DNA from: Temnothorax longispinosus
Lineage: Eukaryota > Arthropoda > Insecta > Hymenoptera > Formicidae
Reading direction: 5' to 3'
Length of the DNA stretch: 64,000 nucleotides
Assembly: GCF_030848805.1 (NCBI RefSeq)
Contig: NC_092365.1
Span: 10,485,760 to 10,549,759 of the forward strand
Below the pieces are notes generated by a model that was given only the letters and a program-made list of their open reading frames with translations, was not told where the DNA came from and ran no database searches. A program made the position numbers and the translations under genes. Below are positions 52,172 to 63,684 of the stretch, in pieces. The first letter of the stretch is position 1. Each line of letters starts with the position of its first letter.

Positions 52172-55100
52172 GATGTCGACATCCGAGCCATTAGCGATAG
52201 TGCAATCAAAATTTGTGTCGGGCGAGACCGTTGTAACTGTATCCTTTTCTGAACTTAATGAATAGCAGATATATACTGAGAGCTTTTCAGCAAGCGACAC
52301 AAGTCGATACAAGTGTCGTTCTGTCTTTGTTACTCATTGCCAAAAAAATAAAGATAGAAAGACGTTTTTGTCGACTTGTGTCGCTTGATGGAAACCTCTC
52401 ACTGTCATTGATCGATAGCAATTTACTATTGTTTAAAAATACTATGTTGAATTATAAATCATTTTATTATCACATTTTGATATTACTGAATAACATACAT
52501 TTTGCAATGCCTTAACTATATTAATCTAAGGCTACAGAAGCGTCATTAATACAAGGCTGGATACAATCTTCAAGATATATAGCTCTTATTTACAAAAGTA
52601 CAACCCATGCTTTAGCAATCTTTCTAACTTCAAGAACACCACCACAGGTGTATAGCGATCTTACTCTGGAAGGAATATTGCCTATTGATCAGGATTTCAA
52701 ATGTGGTATAGGTATCTTTCAAGCTTTTCTATATGTTGTATATTAATTCTATATAGGATATTAGGTAATAAGTGGCCCACTCTTTGTAGGCAGGTCAAAA
52801 AGTTCTTTCCCATTTTGTACATTTCTCATTAATTATTTTGAAACTTACAAAACAAAGACTTTTTGCTTCAGTTTAATTTACTCTACCTGTCCACGAGAAG
52901 TGGTTAGCTTATTACCTGATACTTTGTTATTGATATAATTATGAACATTAATTGAAAAACTATACGTGGTCTGTTAAAAATTTTTTCTGAGCGTTTATAA
53001 CAGTGTTTTAATACAATAGGCGATTTTTGGCGTGACTGGTATAAGCAACCAAAGGGTACCAAATTGCACCAGAACCAATAGCAACCACCGATAGCAACTT
53101 TGGTATATGTATCAAACCATACCAAATGATCGCCAAAAATTGTCTAATGTTATACCAATGTGCAGTAAGCACATTGCAATGTGCAGTAAGCAGTGCTACC
53201 AGCAGCGATCTTAGCAAGTAACTTCCTGTTTATCATGTCTTTCTATTGTGATTAGTTATCGTGCTGTATCGCTTTGTTTATGAGAGCATTGTAAGTGTTC
53301 TGCGATTTTCAAGATGAATGACAATACGTTTCACAACCAAGATATTAACATCAAACAAGCAGTGAATCATTAGTAGTATTATTTTGAAGTGCTGAAACAT
53401 CTGCGAGAAAATTGTCAGGGAAGCACAGTTGTCTCCGTTTTGGCACAAAACTCACAAATAGGCATTGATGCGTGTGTGGACACGTTGTCGTGATAGAGGA
53501 ACCAGGATTTGTTTCTCCACAGTTCCAGCCTTTTTCTCCTGACATTTTCTCGCAGATATTTCAGCACTTCAAGATAATATTACCGATTCATTGTTTGATG
53601 TTAAGGTGATGCTGGAGTCGTCTGTTTTATCGATAAAATTACCATTTTCTTTCTACTCATGTAGTGTCGTATTAATTTGACAGAGTTAAAAATGCTTCTC
53701 CATAATAGCAGTACATACGTCACTGATTCAGGGAAACTCCGATTTTATATAGAAAACGAGAAAAAATTACGGAATTACAGATTTCCTTACCTACTTTTAT
53801 CCTAATATGGCGTCTCGAGTTATAGCGATCGCTGTCAACTCATCACAAGATGTGCTTCATGTAAAAGATATACCATTGATACGAACGTGAAAATGAGTTT
53901 CCCTGAATTGCACAACAAGAAAAACATCGATGAATTCTCCAAATCGAGATTAAAAATCTAATATAAGAGTACATCAGTTGTATGACGATTCATGCGTATG
54001 TGTCACATGCTATCCCCAATTAAGTTAAGGGGATCCTGCAGTGACTGGCGAACTTCCTCGATGTCGATAATGTCAACCTTTCTAATTTTGTTTTCCCTAT
54101 ATCTGTCTTTGTCTAACGAAATGACATCTGTCCTTTTTTCGATTGCTCGCCATCTTACGCAAGATCCGGCAATACTGTTGCTGCTCTTCTTATCATCCTG
54201 CATCCGTATTTACATTACTAAAATAATTATTAGATGGATCTTTTTTTGTACGCATTGAATCTTACTTCTACTTACACGATATTATTCCTACATGTTTTCC
54301 CAAGGGCAGATGATAAAAATTATGTATGTATAAACTGTAGAATTTTTGTTTTAAGCAAATATTGTCGTCAGGTGACAGCTGCGTATGTGCCCAAATAAGT
54401 AATATTTTTAATTTTTTGGTGCTTTTGATATAAAATCGCGTTTTCCATCCTAGATTTTTGTGCGGACTTTAATTCTAGACTAAAAACTTGCAATTCTGTA
54501 AAGCCAATTAAAAGATCCATTGATTAACGATAATGTCGGTAAATCATACGGCTGCAGGATCCCCTTTAAGGTCCGCACAAAAATCTAGGGTGGAAAACGC
54601 GATTTTATATCAAAAGCACCAAAAAATTAAAAATATTACTTATTTGGGCACATACGCAGCTGTCACCTGACGACAATATTTGCTTAAAACAAAAATTCTA
54701 CAGTTTATACATACATAATTTTTATCATCTGCCCTTGGGAAAACATGTAGGAATAATATCGTGTAAGTAGAAGTAAGATTCAATGCGTACAAAAAAAGAT
54801 CCATCTAATAATTATTTTAGTAATGTAAATACGGATGCAGGATGATAAGAAGAGCAGCAACAGTATTGCCGGATCTTGCGTAAGATGGCGAGCAATCGAA
54901 AAAAGGACAGATGTCATTTCGTTAGACAGAGACAGATATAGGGAAAACAAAATTAGAAAGGTTGACATTATCGACATCGAGGAAGTTCGCCAGTCACTGC
55001 AGGATAAGTTCCCTTAAGTTCCCCAATTTATAATATTTCATAAAAAAAAATTAATTTAATAATAAAAATAAGTAAAAATGCAATTAAAAAATAAAAAATT

Positions 55101-58100
55101 TTTGAATTACGGTAGAGTCTATCTTATTTAAAATAAATTATTTTCGAAAAAAAAATAGTTCCTTAAAAAATCGAAATTATTAAAATCTTATCTTCACCAA
55201 TGGCTTAAAAATTTCGAAACTAAGTCTTGGATTTGAAATTTTTTTGAAAAAAATCAAAACAGTCGCATTGAGAAAAAAATATTTTTTATTTAAATCCTAA
55301 AAAAAAAACAGTTATATTAAAAATTTTATCAATATTTTCTTCGAAAAGTACAGTGAAAAACGAAAAAAAAGAATTACCTCATTTTTTACAATATCTTTTT
55401 TCTTAAAGTTACAGGCATTTGAAATTTTAAACCGCATATTTTTGAAAAAACCCATACCTTTAGTATGGGTAAAGATAAAAATCTAAAAAAAATCATGGAA
55501 GCTACTTTTATTTAGTACAAAAACAAAGAAATTTCTGCCAAATCAAAAATGGTCGAGGAAAATCCTCGGTGATTTGGCATGGAATGCTCCATATTTATTT
55601 ATATCTACACTTCTAAATAGATAACTATTTTGAATTGGATTTAAGTTTATTTTCTACTTCAAAGATTTCAATTTACATCAGAAATGTGCTCTTTTAATAA
55701 ACATACTTTTTTTAATATACAGGGTATCACCAAATTCGCGCCCACTATTTACACAATGATATTCCTTACAAAAAATTGAGTTGAAAAGTCCTGAGCCATT
55801 TTTTTCTATAATGCTTAGTAAAATAGTAATTATTGAGTAAAGTCAATCCACTCAGTGCCGTACAGTAGGCAGAGTTGTGGAAAACGCGGCCAAAATTCTA
55901 TAACTTCAGTAAAAATAAAAAAAATTGTTACATCAACATTTAAATAAAAGATCTTAATGTTATTTTTTCTTATTTTATAACTTTCCTTTAATAGTTTTGC
56001 TGTAATTATTATATTAAGGGCTTTTTCGGATGTTAAACGAGTAATTACTGTTTGTGTATTTTTAACTACATTAGTACTTTTTGTTATAATGCTAACGGCT
56101 TTATTATTTCCGCTTTTCTAAGATTTGAAGTAGTAGCACTGTATAATTAATTAACATTATATTGCTTTATCATTTCAGCCGCTTTTCTCCTTTTTAATCT
56201 TGCACTAGCATTGTCGAAAGCAACTAATGGACGGCCAGGAGGGTCTTTCGTAATAAATTTCTCTGTAACAACTACAAAATAGGAATTATTATATAATAAT
56301 GTTATACTCTCATTAGTTTTGATTGTCATATGACTTAGACGAGCATCTTGTGTTTCAAGAGATACGGTAATCGCGTCAAGAACAAGCGATTTTGAAAACA
56401 TATATAGTGTCATCGCATTTTGAGGAAAAAATGGCAAAATAAACAATTTTAACTTTTGCTTTATTGGTCATTACACTGTCATGTTAATTATAAATAAATT
56501 ATACACAATTACAGTTTGGAAAAGATACAAAAGGTAAAGTTACCCTCCGAACAAATAGTAATAGATAGCAAATTAATTATAAAAAGATTACATACATTTG
56601 ATTAAAAGATAAAAGATTATATTTATATAATATGCTATTCGTTTTCTTATAGTACATTTTTTTTACTTGTTTGCATATTTTTATTAATGTATTATAATAG
56701 TACTATAACAATTTTTCTATCTTTAGTGATTTAGGTATGTAATGAAAGAGACCGCAATCACACTAAATGATCAAATAACTTCTTTATCCGCACTTAAATG
56801 AAAAATATACTTAAACTGGATACTATACAGACCATTTTTTTCCAAGAGACTTAGCTTACACTTGCTTACATTTTTATTAATAATAACGTTTATATGTATA
56901 ATTCGGGCAAAGAAAGGCCTCTTTATAATTATAATACTTTACAAAAGTTATTACTATATGTTGGATTTGCTTGAAAAATAAAGGGAAAAAATAAAGATTT
57001 TAAAATGTACTATAATTATTTTATGGATTATATTAGCTGCAAACTTATAGAAATAGAATTTTAAAGTACAAATTCCTTACTTTTATTAACAACCGTATAT
57101 TTTCTATAAACAAATAACTTAGATTAAATGTTATAGTGAAATAATATTTTTGAAGTGTCATATAATAAGACTTATTGTTAGTAATTAAAAATACGTATTT
57201 AAAAAGTCGTAAAAAATGAATTTTGGCTCCGTTTTTAACGATGCGCCGTCCTTTATCCGACCGTATGTCAGTGAGCCGCGCGCCTGGTAGTATGAGTGAG
57301 CGCATACTATAAGTACTAGGCGCGCGGTTCACTGATGTACGCTCGGCTAAAGGCCTGTGTCCACAATGCTAGAACTTGGATCAAGTTCTAGCATCGTGGA
57401 CACCGGCCTTAAAAGACAGTGCTGGTTGGATTGACTTTATTCAATAATTACTATAATTACTACTGTATACAATTAACTTTATATAGGGTGTTACATGACA
57501 TACAAATTAAAAGAGTACGTTTCTGATGTAAATTAAAATAGAAAAAATTCTTTTATATGTAGGGTAGACCGGGGCACGTTGTCACATCGGCTTTATTTAA
57601 AAAACAAATAACCAGAGGGCAGCACCCGTCATTCCCAAAACGTGTTAGTGTATGCCCATCTTTGGTGTGTTTACAGTGTTGAGATTGCTCCAGCCGTGTT
57701 GACGTAAAATCAACTTGAAAGTTTTTTGCGACCGTAAGTAAAATTTTATTGTCTAATATTCAACGTACTGGACATGAAGCTTATATTTTTTTAGAATAGA
57801 CCTTTATATTATCTTAAAGTATGTACTTTTACCTACCGCGTGCAATACTTAACCTTATGAATATCTCAAACGTGTCGGCCATGAGGCTGTTTGAAGTAAA
57901 AAAATGCCTTCGGGGCACGTTGTCACTACAAAAATAATACGTTAATTCAAAAATTTTAATGTCATAGGTGCAATTGGGATATGGTGCGCTCCTACAAACG
58001 GAAAACTGCGAGAGTAGTCGAGTATCAATAAGTTGCGCATTCGAGTGGAATTCTTGTATTTAGATTAAGACGAAAATTTCGTGCTTTTTGTACTTTTTTG

Positions 58101-60606
58101 AAATAAATGTTTCTGTGAAGGATTTTACTTTTTTACATTGCAGAGCACTATAATATATTGATATTTACGTTGAATACAGTTTCGATAACATTTTGCATGC
58201 AATTACATTTGATGTGACAACGTGCCCCGTGACCGGGGGGTCACGGGGCACGTTGTCAAAAGCGACCTGTCGTTATTTATTGTTATGTAACAACTGTAGA
58301 GTAACAATCACACAAAATTCGATACTGTCCAATTGAAGCTGAGGGTTTACTCGAAATTTTGGCATATCAAAGTACTCTTAAATATTGAATGTAAAAAATA
58401 CAAAAAATATTGAACAAAATGTGTGACAACGTGCCCCGGTCTACCCTACATATATGTATAATATATACATACATATGTACATATCTTTTTTTATGCTTTG
58501 TATGTGAGGGAAAAAATTAATCAAATTATTTACTTAAAACAAAGGAAGGAACGATGAAGAAATGAGAAAGAAAAATGTGATAATAAGGATCGAGAAGGAG
58601 AAATGGGAAGGGAAGGAATCAAATTGGGAAAAGGTAAAGGAACTATTCACAGAAGGTTTGAAGGTGAAGGTGAAGATAAGAGAGGTGAAAGTGATTGGCC
58701 AGAGAGGGGCCTGGTTGACGATATTAGTGAGGCTGGGGGAAGAGGAGGAGAAATGGCGTGTGCTGGAGGCAAGGAGGAGAGCGGGGAATAGAATAGGGAT
58801 GAAGATAGATGAGGACAAGTCGGTGGAGAGGAGGGATAGGGAGAGAGAAGAGAAAGAAAGAAGACTAGAAAGGAAGAGTGAAGATTGCAGGAGCGCAGGA
58901 AGATCCGAGGAAGATGAGATCTTCAAAGGGATGGAGGAGAAGCTCCTCATGGACTCGGATGAGGAAAAGGAGGATAAGAGGAAAAGAGAGGGGGTTAAGT
59001 AGGGAGGAGCCGTGACAGGAAGGAGGGAAACAGAAGAACACAACGCGGAGGAAGCAGAGGAAGAAGAAGAGGGGCGAAGAGGGGTACGGGGAGGGACCGG
59101 GAAAATAAAGATTGTGAGGTCGCAAATGGCCAGGTAATACGGGGATGTGTTGTAAGAGGTTTGGGTACGTTCCTCACAAAACGCCTTGTAAGCCCTACGG
59201 GGAAAGGTAATAAACTAATCATACATACTTAAAACAATTTTGCAATAATTGTAGATTTAGGGCTTTGTGTTAAAGCTTTTAAAAATACTTACATTATTTA
59301 GTTTTTAAATTTGAAACAAGTTATTGTAGTTTGTGTTTCTTTTGATTTTTTGTCATAAAAATATAATTAAAGTAACTGAATCGTGTAACTAAAAATTTTG
59401 CCTGTTTTAATTTGATTTTTTTATTATTTAAATAAATATCTGTAATTAATTAAAAATTCCCTAATTAAAACTTCTTCCTTTCTTTGTTTTTTTAACTAAA
59501 GATACTAATGGTGAAGCACAGGATGGTCTTGATATATACATGAATATCACATCGAGAAAACTTCGTCTGATATTTGAAATGAAACTTGGAGAAGCAACCA
59601 GTTCCTTAGTATCAGAGATATTTCGAGCGATAGAAAGTATGTACATGCGCGTATGCATCTGATGTAATTTTTAGCAGAAGGCATTTATAGAAGATATTCA
59701 AATAAAATAATTGTGATTTTAGTGTATCAGACAGCTAAGAGCCCAGCGGCAGAATTTTCGTGGATCGAAAAGCTAACGAGAAGTACAAGAAATTTAACTA
59801 CTGGTGGTAAAGATATGCAAGATGCTGTCGATTCTGTGAGTTAATGTATAATAATAATAACAAATGTTATAGAAATAAATAAGAGTGATGGAATCTGTTG
59901 TAGAGTAAAAGTTTATCTTTTACAGTTGCTCAATCTTGAGAATCATGATTTAGCAATACCAAGACAAAGCATCGCCTCTGGTAGATCTCCAGTAGCTGCA
60001 AGAGAATCGGTGGTACGATATCAGATGGCCTGTAAAGAAGATGATTATACGTATAGTAAAACATTTCGGTTCGTTATCCCACGTTATTACGACTTTGCAT
60101 TCCAAATCTTTTTTTTTTTTAATTAAATTAAAAAAATGTGTTCGTGCATATCACGATTATTCATATGTAACATGATTACTTATAATTATAGTATACTTAC
60201 TTGCACGTGGAACGTAAATGGACAACCCCCAAATGGCATTAAGTTAGATCAATGGTTGAGCGTAGACAAAATGCCACCAGATATATACGCTATTGGATTC
60301 CAAGAATTAGATTTAAGCAAAGAGGCGTTTCTATTTCACGAAACTCCCAGAGAAGAAGAATGGAGGTACGTCATTTGTGTTGAACCTGAAAAAGTAATGT
60401 GTTAGCACACAGCAATTGTTTAACTTAAAAAATTTATCCATAGGCAAATTATAGTCAATTCACTTCATCCTGGAGGAATTTATACGCAAGTTGCTCTTGT
60501 CAGATTAGTGGGCATAATGTTGTTGGTATATGCACTTGAGGCTCATGTGCCATTCATTGAGAATGTGTGTACTGACACAGTAGGAACGGGAATTATGGGG
60601 AAGTTG
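52172..60606 (+). CDS. Ocrl: OCRL/INPP5-type inositol polyphosphate 5-phosphatase, exons 1-7 (3' end outside window)
   Basis: Exons: 52172-52237, 52531-52705, 59502-59636, 59723-59835, 59926-60068, 60192-60365 and 60444-60606. All junctions are GT..AG and phases (0,1,1,0,2,2,0) keep one frame. Start ATG context is MSTSEPLAIVQSKFV. Exons 2-3 read WIQSSRYIALIYKSTTHALA and EGILPIDQDF, the N-terminal PH-domain region. Exon 6 has the catalytic TCTWNVNGQPP motif and PPDIYAIGFQELDLS; exon 7 has LVRLVGIMLLVYA and the DTVGTGIMGK block. The enzyme removes the 5-phosphate of PI(4,5)P2 on endosomal and Golgi membranes. Remaining phosphatase, ASH and RhoGAP-like domains must lie beyond 64000. Intron 2 is 6.8 kb and full of mobile elements; intron 7 exceeds 3.3 kb. 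No lesion is seen. Confidence 0.9.
52750..52920. mobile_element. Hairpin MITE in OCRL intron 2
   Basis: TTAGGTAATAAGTGGCCCAC on the left pairs imperfectly with GTGGTTAGCTTATTACCTGA on the right; the arms also share GGCAGGTCAAAAAGT/ACTTTTTG-type words. Confidence 0.65.
53015..53155. mobile_element. Hairpin MITE in OCRL intron 2
   Basis: TAGGCGATTTTTGGCG on the left and CGCCAAAAATTGTCTA on the right; inner stem GGTATA...TACC. Confidence 0.6.
53346..53608. mobile_element. MITE with about 65-bp TIRs in OCRL intron 2
   Basis: ACATCAAACAAGCAGTGAAT and AGTGCTGAAACATCTGCGAG on the left match the complement of 53540-53605 (CTCGCAGATATTTCAGCACT). No gene inside; the minus-strand frame is incidental. 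Confidence 0.7.
54027..55018. mobile_element. Foldback element, about 990 bp, with open frame in each arm
   Basis: Arms 54030-54500 and 54560-55012 are near-perfect complements. GGGGATCCTGCAG marks the left end and recurs inverted near the centre (CTGCAGGATCCCC, 54552-54564), so two inverted partial copies are joined. Each arm encodes RWRAIEKRTDVISLD and KIRKVDIIDIEEVRQSLQD; I do not recognise the protein. It may be a captured exon. Confidence 0.72.
55019..56146. other. A/T-rich intronic sequence
   Basis: Long A and T runs. CAGGGTATCACCAAATTCGC at 55720 resembles a mariner-type end, but no partner was located. No gene. Confidence 0.45.
56147..56446 (-). pseudogene. Unrecognised coding fragment, transposase-like N-terminus
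   Basis: Minus-strand frame with EKFITKDPPGRPLVAFDNAS and ARLKRRKAAEMIKQY. The GRP..FD.AS.R.KRRK pattern is familiar from N-terminal ends of some uncharacterised arthropod transposon proteins, but I cannot name it. The flanks lack more coding sequence. Confidence 0.3.
56447..57260. other. AT-rich intronic sequence, nothing recognised
   Basis: No coding frame with recognisable content and no element termini seen. Confidence 0.45.
57262..57346. mobile_element. Small GC-rich hairpin
   Basis: CAGTGAGCCGCGCGCCTGGT pairs with GGCGCGCGGTTCACTG around a GTATGAGTGAGCGCATAC centre. Confidence 0.65.
57351..57409. mobile_element. 59-bp micro-hairpin MITE (TAA duplication)
   Basis: AGGCCTGTGTCCACAATGCT and near-complement AGCATCGTGGACACCGGCCT around AACTTGGATCAAGTT; TAA at 57348-57350 and 57410-57412. 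Confidence 0.8.
57562..58446. mobile_element. TA-flanked MITE with repeated GGGGCACGTTGTCA motif
   Basis: 885 bp, ends GGGTAGACCGGGGCACGTTG and exact complement, TA on both sides (57560-57561, 58447-58448). GGGGCACGTTGTCA or its complement recurs inside at about 57911, 58216 and 58243. No coding frame. Confidence 0.85.
58543..59225 (+). mobile_element. ORF1-only non-LTR retroelement with 12-bp duplication
   Basis: TACTTAAAACAA flanks it (58531-58542, 59226-59237). It holds an ORF1-type frame followed directly by a 3' UTR with GGTTTGGGTACGTTCCTC, AAAACGCC and a CATACATA tail, the same arrangement as the full-length element at 10799. The 3.4-kb ORF2 is entirely absent. Either an internal deletion preceded insertion, or this is a distinct non-autonomous family. 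Confidence 0.82.
58562..59002 (+). CDS. ORF1-type protein of the short non-LTR element
   Basis: 146 residues, highly charged. Residues 1-70 read RKKNVIIRIEKEKWEGK... and GAWLTILVRLGEEEEKWRVL, resembling the RRM-like strands and linker of ORF1 proteins. An ARRRAGNRIGMKIDEDKSVE segment and a Glu/Arg-rich tail follow. The N-terminal coiled coil seen at 11460 is missing, so the frame is probably 5'-truncated. Confidence 0.55.
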   Translation: MRKKNVIIRIEKEKWEGKESNWEKVKELFTEGLKVKVKIREVKVIGQRGAWLTILVRLGEEEEKWRVLEARRRAGNRIGMKIDEDKSVERRDREREEKERRLERKSEDCRSAGRSEEDEIFKGMEEKLLMDSDEEKEDKRKREGVK

Positions 60607-60691
60607 GTGAGTTTCTAATATTCACAATTTTATAAATTTAATTTAAAATCATACATGTCAAAGTACTTGTCAATTTACATCTTCAGTATAT

Positions 60692-61200
60692 AGGGTATTC
60701 CAAAAGGTTACTGCCAAACTTAAGGAGCGTATAGAGGAGTTAAAATAGAATAACTTTCGATTAGGAACCTATATTCTTTGAAGTAATCCTGAGTCAGTAC
60801 AGGCCTTTGAATGTATGGAACTCGGATGATATACCAATGAAATACTCGTTATTTGCTCTTTTACTAGCTATAGTTTGTTTTTATTAAGGTTTTGTTAAGG
60901 ATTACATTAATTTATAAACAGAATTTACAAAAGATGTTCAAATTAGCGACCTCTACATTTAATGTAAGCATTGCATCTTCTAACAGAACTCTGGCGCATT
61001 CTCAATATCCCAGGTATCTTACGATACCCTTAATAAAACAAAACCTTAATTGGTATATTATCCGAGTTCCATACATTCAAAGGCCTGTACTGACTCAGGA
61101 TTACTTCGGAGAACATATAGGCTCTCTTAATTGAAAGTTGTTTCATTTTGACCTTTCTATACGCTACTTAAGTTTGGCAGTAATCTTTTGAAACACCCTG
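60692..61200. mobile_element. Mariner-type MITE in OCRL intron 7
   Basis: Ends AGGGTATTCCAAAAGGTTAC and complement-like CTTTTGAAACACCCTG; long inner inverted stretches share ATTCAAAGGCCTGTACTGAC. TA-rich flanks (TATA / TATA). The frame inside (60892-61134) follows the inverted repeat and is not a gene. Confidence 0.75.
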
Positions 61201-61349
61201 TATAATGTACGCAATGTATTTGAGATAACAATGCTAAATTAAACTCGTTGAATTTAATCGTTTCTGATGAGTATTTGATTTGAAAAATTTATGAATTGTC
61301 ATAAAGTTAGCGATGGAATTAAGTATCTTACAAAGTAGGTTTATATCTG

Positions 61350-61500
61350 TTGGCATAGTTTTGAACTCTGGATGCATTCCGTTTCATGCATAATCCACAC
61401 AATGCATTATTTATCCTTGTTTAAGATTCGTAACAACAAGGTTAATAATAAGGTGAACAACAAGGATAAATGATATATTATTGGCGATTCGTGTGCGAAA
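61350..61500. repeat. Weak hairpin
   Basis: CATTATTTATCCTTGTT and AACAAGGATAAATGATA are complementary; ends not resolved. Confidence 0.45.
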
Positions 61501-61601
61501 GTCTCTTATGACTCTTATGACTGCGATTCATTGTAGACCCAGCCTAAGACCGTCTTAAGTACGATCTTAAAATGTTATGAATCACAGAGCCATATTATCG
61601 T

Positions 61602-61645
61602 AAGGGCCCCCGCATAATCAAAAATATAAGGAACGAGGAATTTTA
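61602..61645. repeat. Single end of the 7088-type MITE
   Basis: AGGGCCCCCGCATAATCAAA then AATATAAGGAACGAGGAA resembles the right-end complement of 7088-7350; no partner end nearby. Confidence 0.55.
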
Positions 61646-61685
61646 GATATTAAAGCTCGGGCACATAGAAAAACTTAAGCAGTGA

Positions 61686-61822
61686 GTCTACAATTGGCTG
61701 TTGTAAGTCGTGAGTCGTAAGAATTGACCAATCACAGTCTATTATTCTTCGACCGCAAGAAGAATAACAGACTGTGATTGGTCAATTCTTACGACTCACG
61801 ACTTACGACACCCATTGTAGAC
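61686..61822. mobile_element. Hairpin MITE with CCAAT core
   Basis: 137 bp, GTCTACAATTGGCTGTTGTA and complement-like ends; arms contain AATTGACCAATCACAG/CTGTGATTGGTCAATT around GACCGCAA. Confidence 0.8.
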
Positions 61823-61922
61823 CGGCCTTTTATCAGCCAAACAGTCAAGAACTTAAGACATAACGTAAGCGATAGCGAATCCAAATTGTTGATTTCCTTA
61901 CAGCTTACGTCTTACTGCTTAA

Positions 61923-62515
61923 GGATGTATTGGCCGTACAATCTCTGCTAAAAGTTAGCGTTTCAATAAAAAATTACTAAAATGAAGACTTTGCATGTAT
62001 GTCAAACAACTCAATATTTTTTATATGTTAGAGAGGATTACCGTTAACAGTTTGAGTATAGTTTTTTGTTATTTAAATAATTAGTATTGTTTAAACAATT
62101 AAAAAATAAGAAAATTTTAGTAAAAAGTTTTTCAACTTAAAATACAATATCAATGATGTATGTTGTACATATAAAAAAAAGTTTTAGAAATATCTGATTT
62201 TTTAAAGGATCTGGCCAGTTTTCCTATGGCGGGATGCCCCCAGCGATATCAGGCTGATTTTCACACATAAAGTAACCTCATGACCCAACACTAAATTACC
62301 GTTCATATCAGCTTCTAGAACAACGTGGTTCCGGAATTATGACGTTAAATTAAAAAATCAAAATTTTTTTTTCTCTGGAACGGGAAAAGCTAGGACTTTG
62401 AAAAAAATAAGGCTAGTAGGATATCTTAGGAAGGTTCAAACAAGTATGGTTTAATTTGATTCCGACATCTATAGGGTGTCCACAAAAAAATAATTTTTAA
62501 AACGATATTTTTTTA
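61923..62515. other. TTAA-GGATGTAT end and unassigned AT-rich sequence
   Basis: TTAAGGATGTATTGG at 61919 matches the left end of the 34283 MITE. No matching right end was found before 62515. Confidence 0.4.
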
Positions 62516-63680
62516 ACATCTGGTAGAGATGCCGCTATCATATTTTATATGCAACATCACTACTTACTCATGTATAATATAATATATTTTACTCGAGATG
62601 ATCGTAACGGTACAACATGGTTAAAAACACAAAAAATCAAAACCCACCCTTCTTTTACACTTGAGTTACAATGAGTTAGGTCCTTTGATTTTTCTTTTTG
62701 ATTTAATTTTACTATTTTTTTTATTTAATTTAGATTTTACGGTACTTTGATAATTGTAAATGGCACTCACTTTCTTAAAAAAAAAAAAGGATATTTTTGG
62801 TTTTCTTTTATGTTTTTAACCATGTACTAAGTAAGTAAAGTTTAAAGTTTAGAGTTTAAAGTAAAGTATTTTTTTCATTTATAGAAATTGTTTTATTAAT
62901 ATACTATATTTTGTTTAGCAGCGCCAAGTTTTTTAAATTAAAACTTTTGAAACTTTTATGAAACAATTATTTATTCTTACTTCTTACTTCTTTTAAATAA
63001 ATGTTTAATTTTGTACTAATTTTTATATATCACTTAGGTTGAGTAAGGTAACACAATTTTATGATATTATTCTTTTAAGGAGAATTAAATAAGCTACTAT
63101 CACTTGAATTAGAATAAGAAGATCCTTGAATGGGAATACAAAGATACGTACCACTTGGGTTTAATTTTTTAAAAGCACAAAAGTTATTTTTGAGGTAATA
63201 CATAGATGTAATTGGCGCAATTTAAAGATTTTATATATTTTTTAAAAAATACATATCACTTGGGTTGAGCTACGTGACGCAATTTTCTGATATAATAATT
63301 TTGTTAAAAAGAAATAAAGCTACTATATAGATACCACTTAGGTTGGATTTTTGAATTTATATTTTACTCGAGATGATCATGGCGGTACATGGTTAAACAC
63401 ATAAAAGAAAACCAAAAATATCCTTTTTTTTTTAAAAGTGAGTGCCATTTACAATTTTAAAATTACTGTAAAATCTAAATTAAATCAAAAAATAGTAAAA
63501 TTAAATCAAAAAGAAAAATCAAAGGACTTATTGTAACTCAAGTGTAAAAGAAGGGATATTTTTGATTTTTTGTGTCTTTAACTATGTTGTACCGCTACGA
63601 TCATCTCGAGTAAAATATATTATATATGGGTAAGTAGTGATGTTGCATGTAAAATATGATAATGGTATCTCTACCGGGTA
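62516..63680. mobile_element. Inverted-repeat element, arms about 310 bp, in OCRL intron 7
   Basis: Left arm 62516-62830 and right arm 63365-63680 are complements (GGTAGAGATGCCGCTATCAT / ATGATAATGGTATCTCTACC-like ends, CTCGAGATGATCGTA inner). The centre contains AGCAGCGCCAAGTTTTTTAA and CACTTAGGTT words shared with the palindrome region 17947-19370. Confidence 0.75.
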
Positions 63681-63684
63681 TTAA

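Noticed and set aside
53351..53545. 64-residue minus frame (MSGEKGWNCGE...)
   Set aside because: It spans the loop of a TIR MITE and has no recognisable features.
60892..61134. 80-residue frame in OCRL intron 7
   Set aside because: Lies inside a mariner-type MITE and tracks its inverted repeat.
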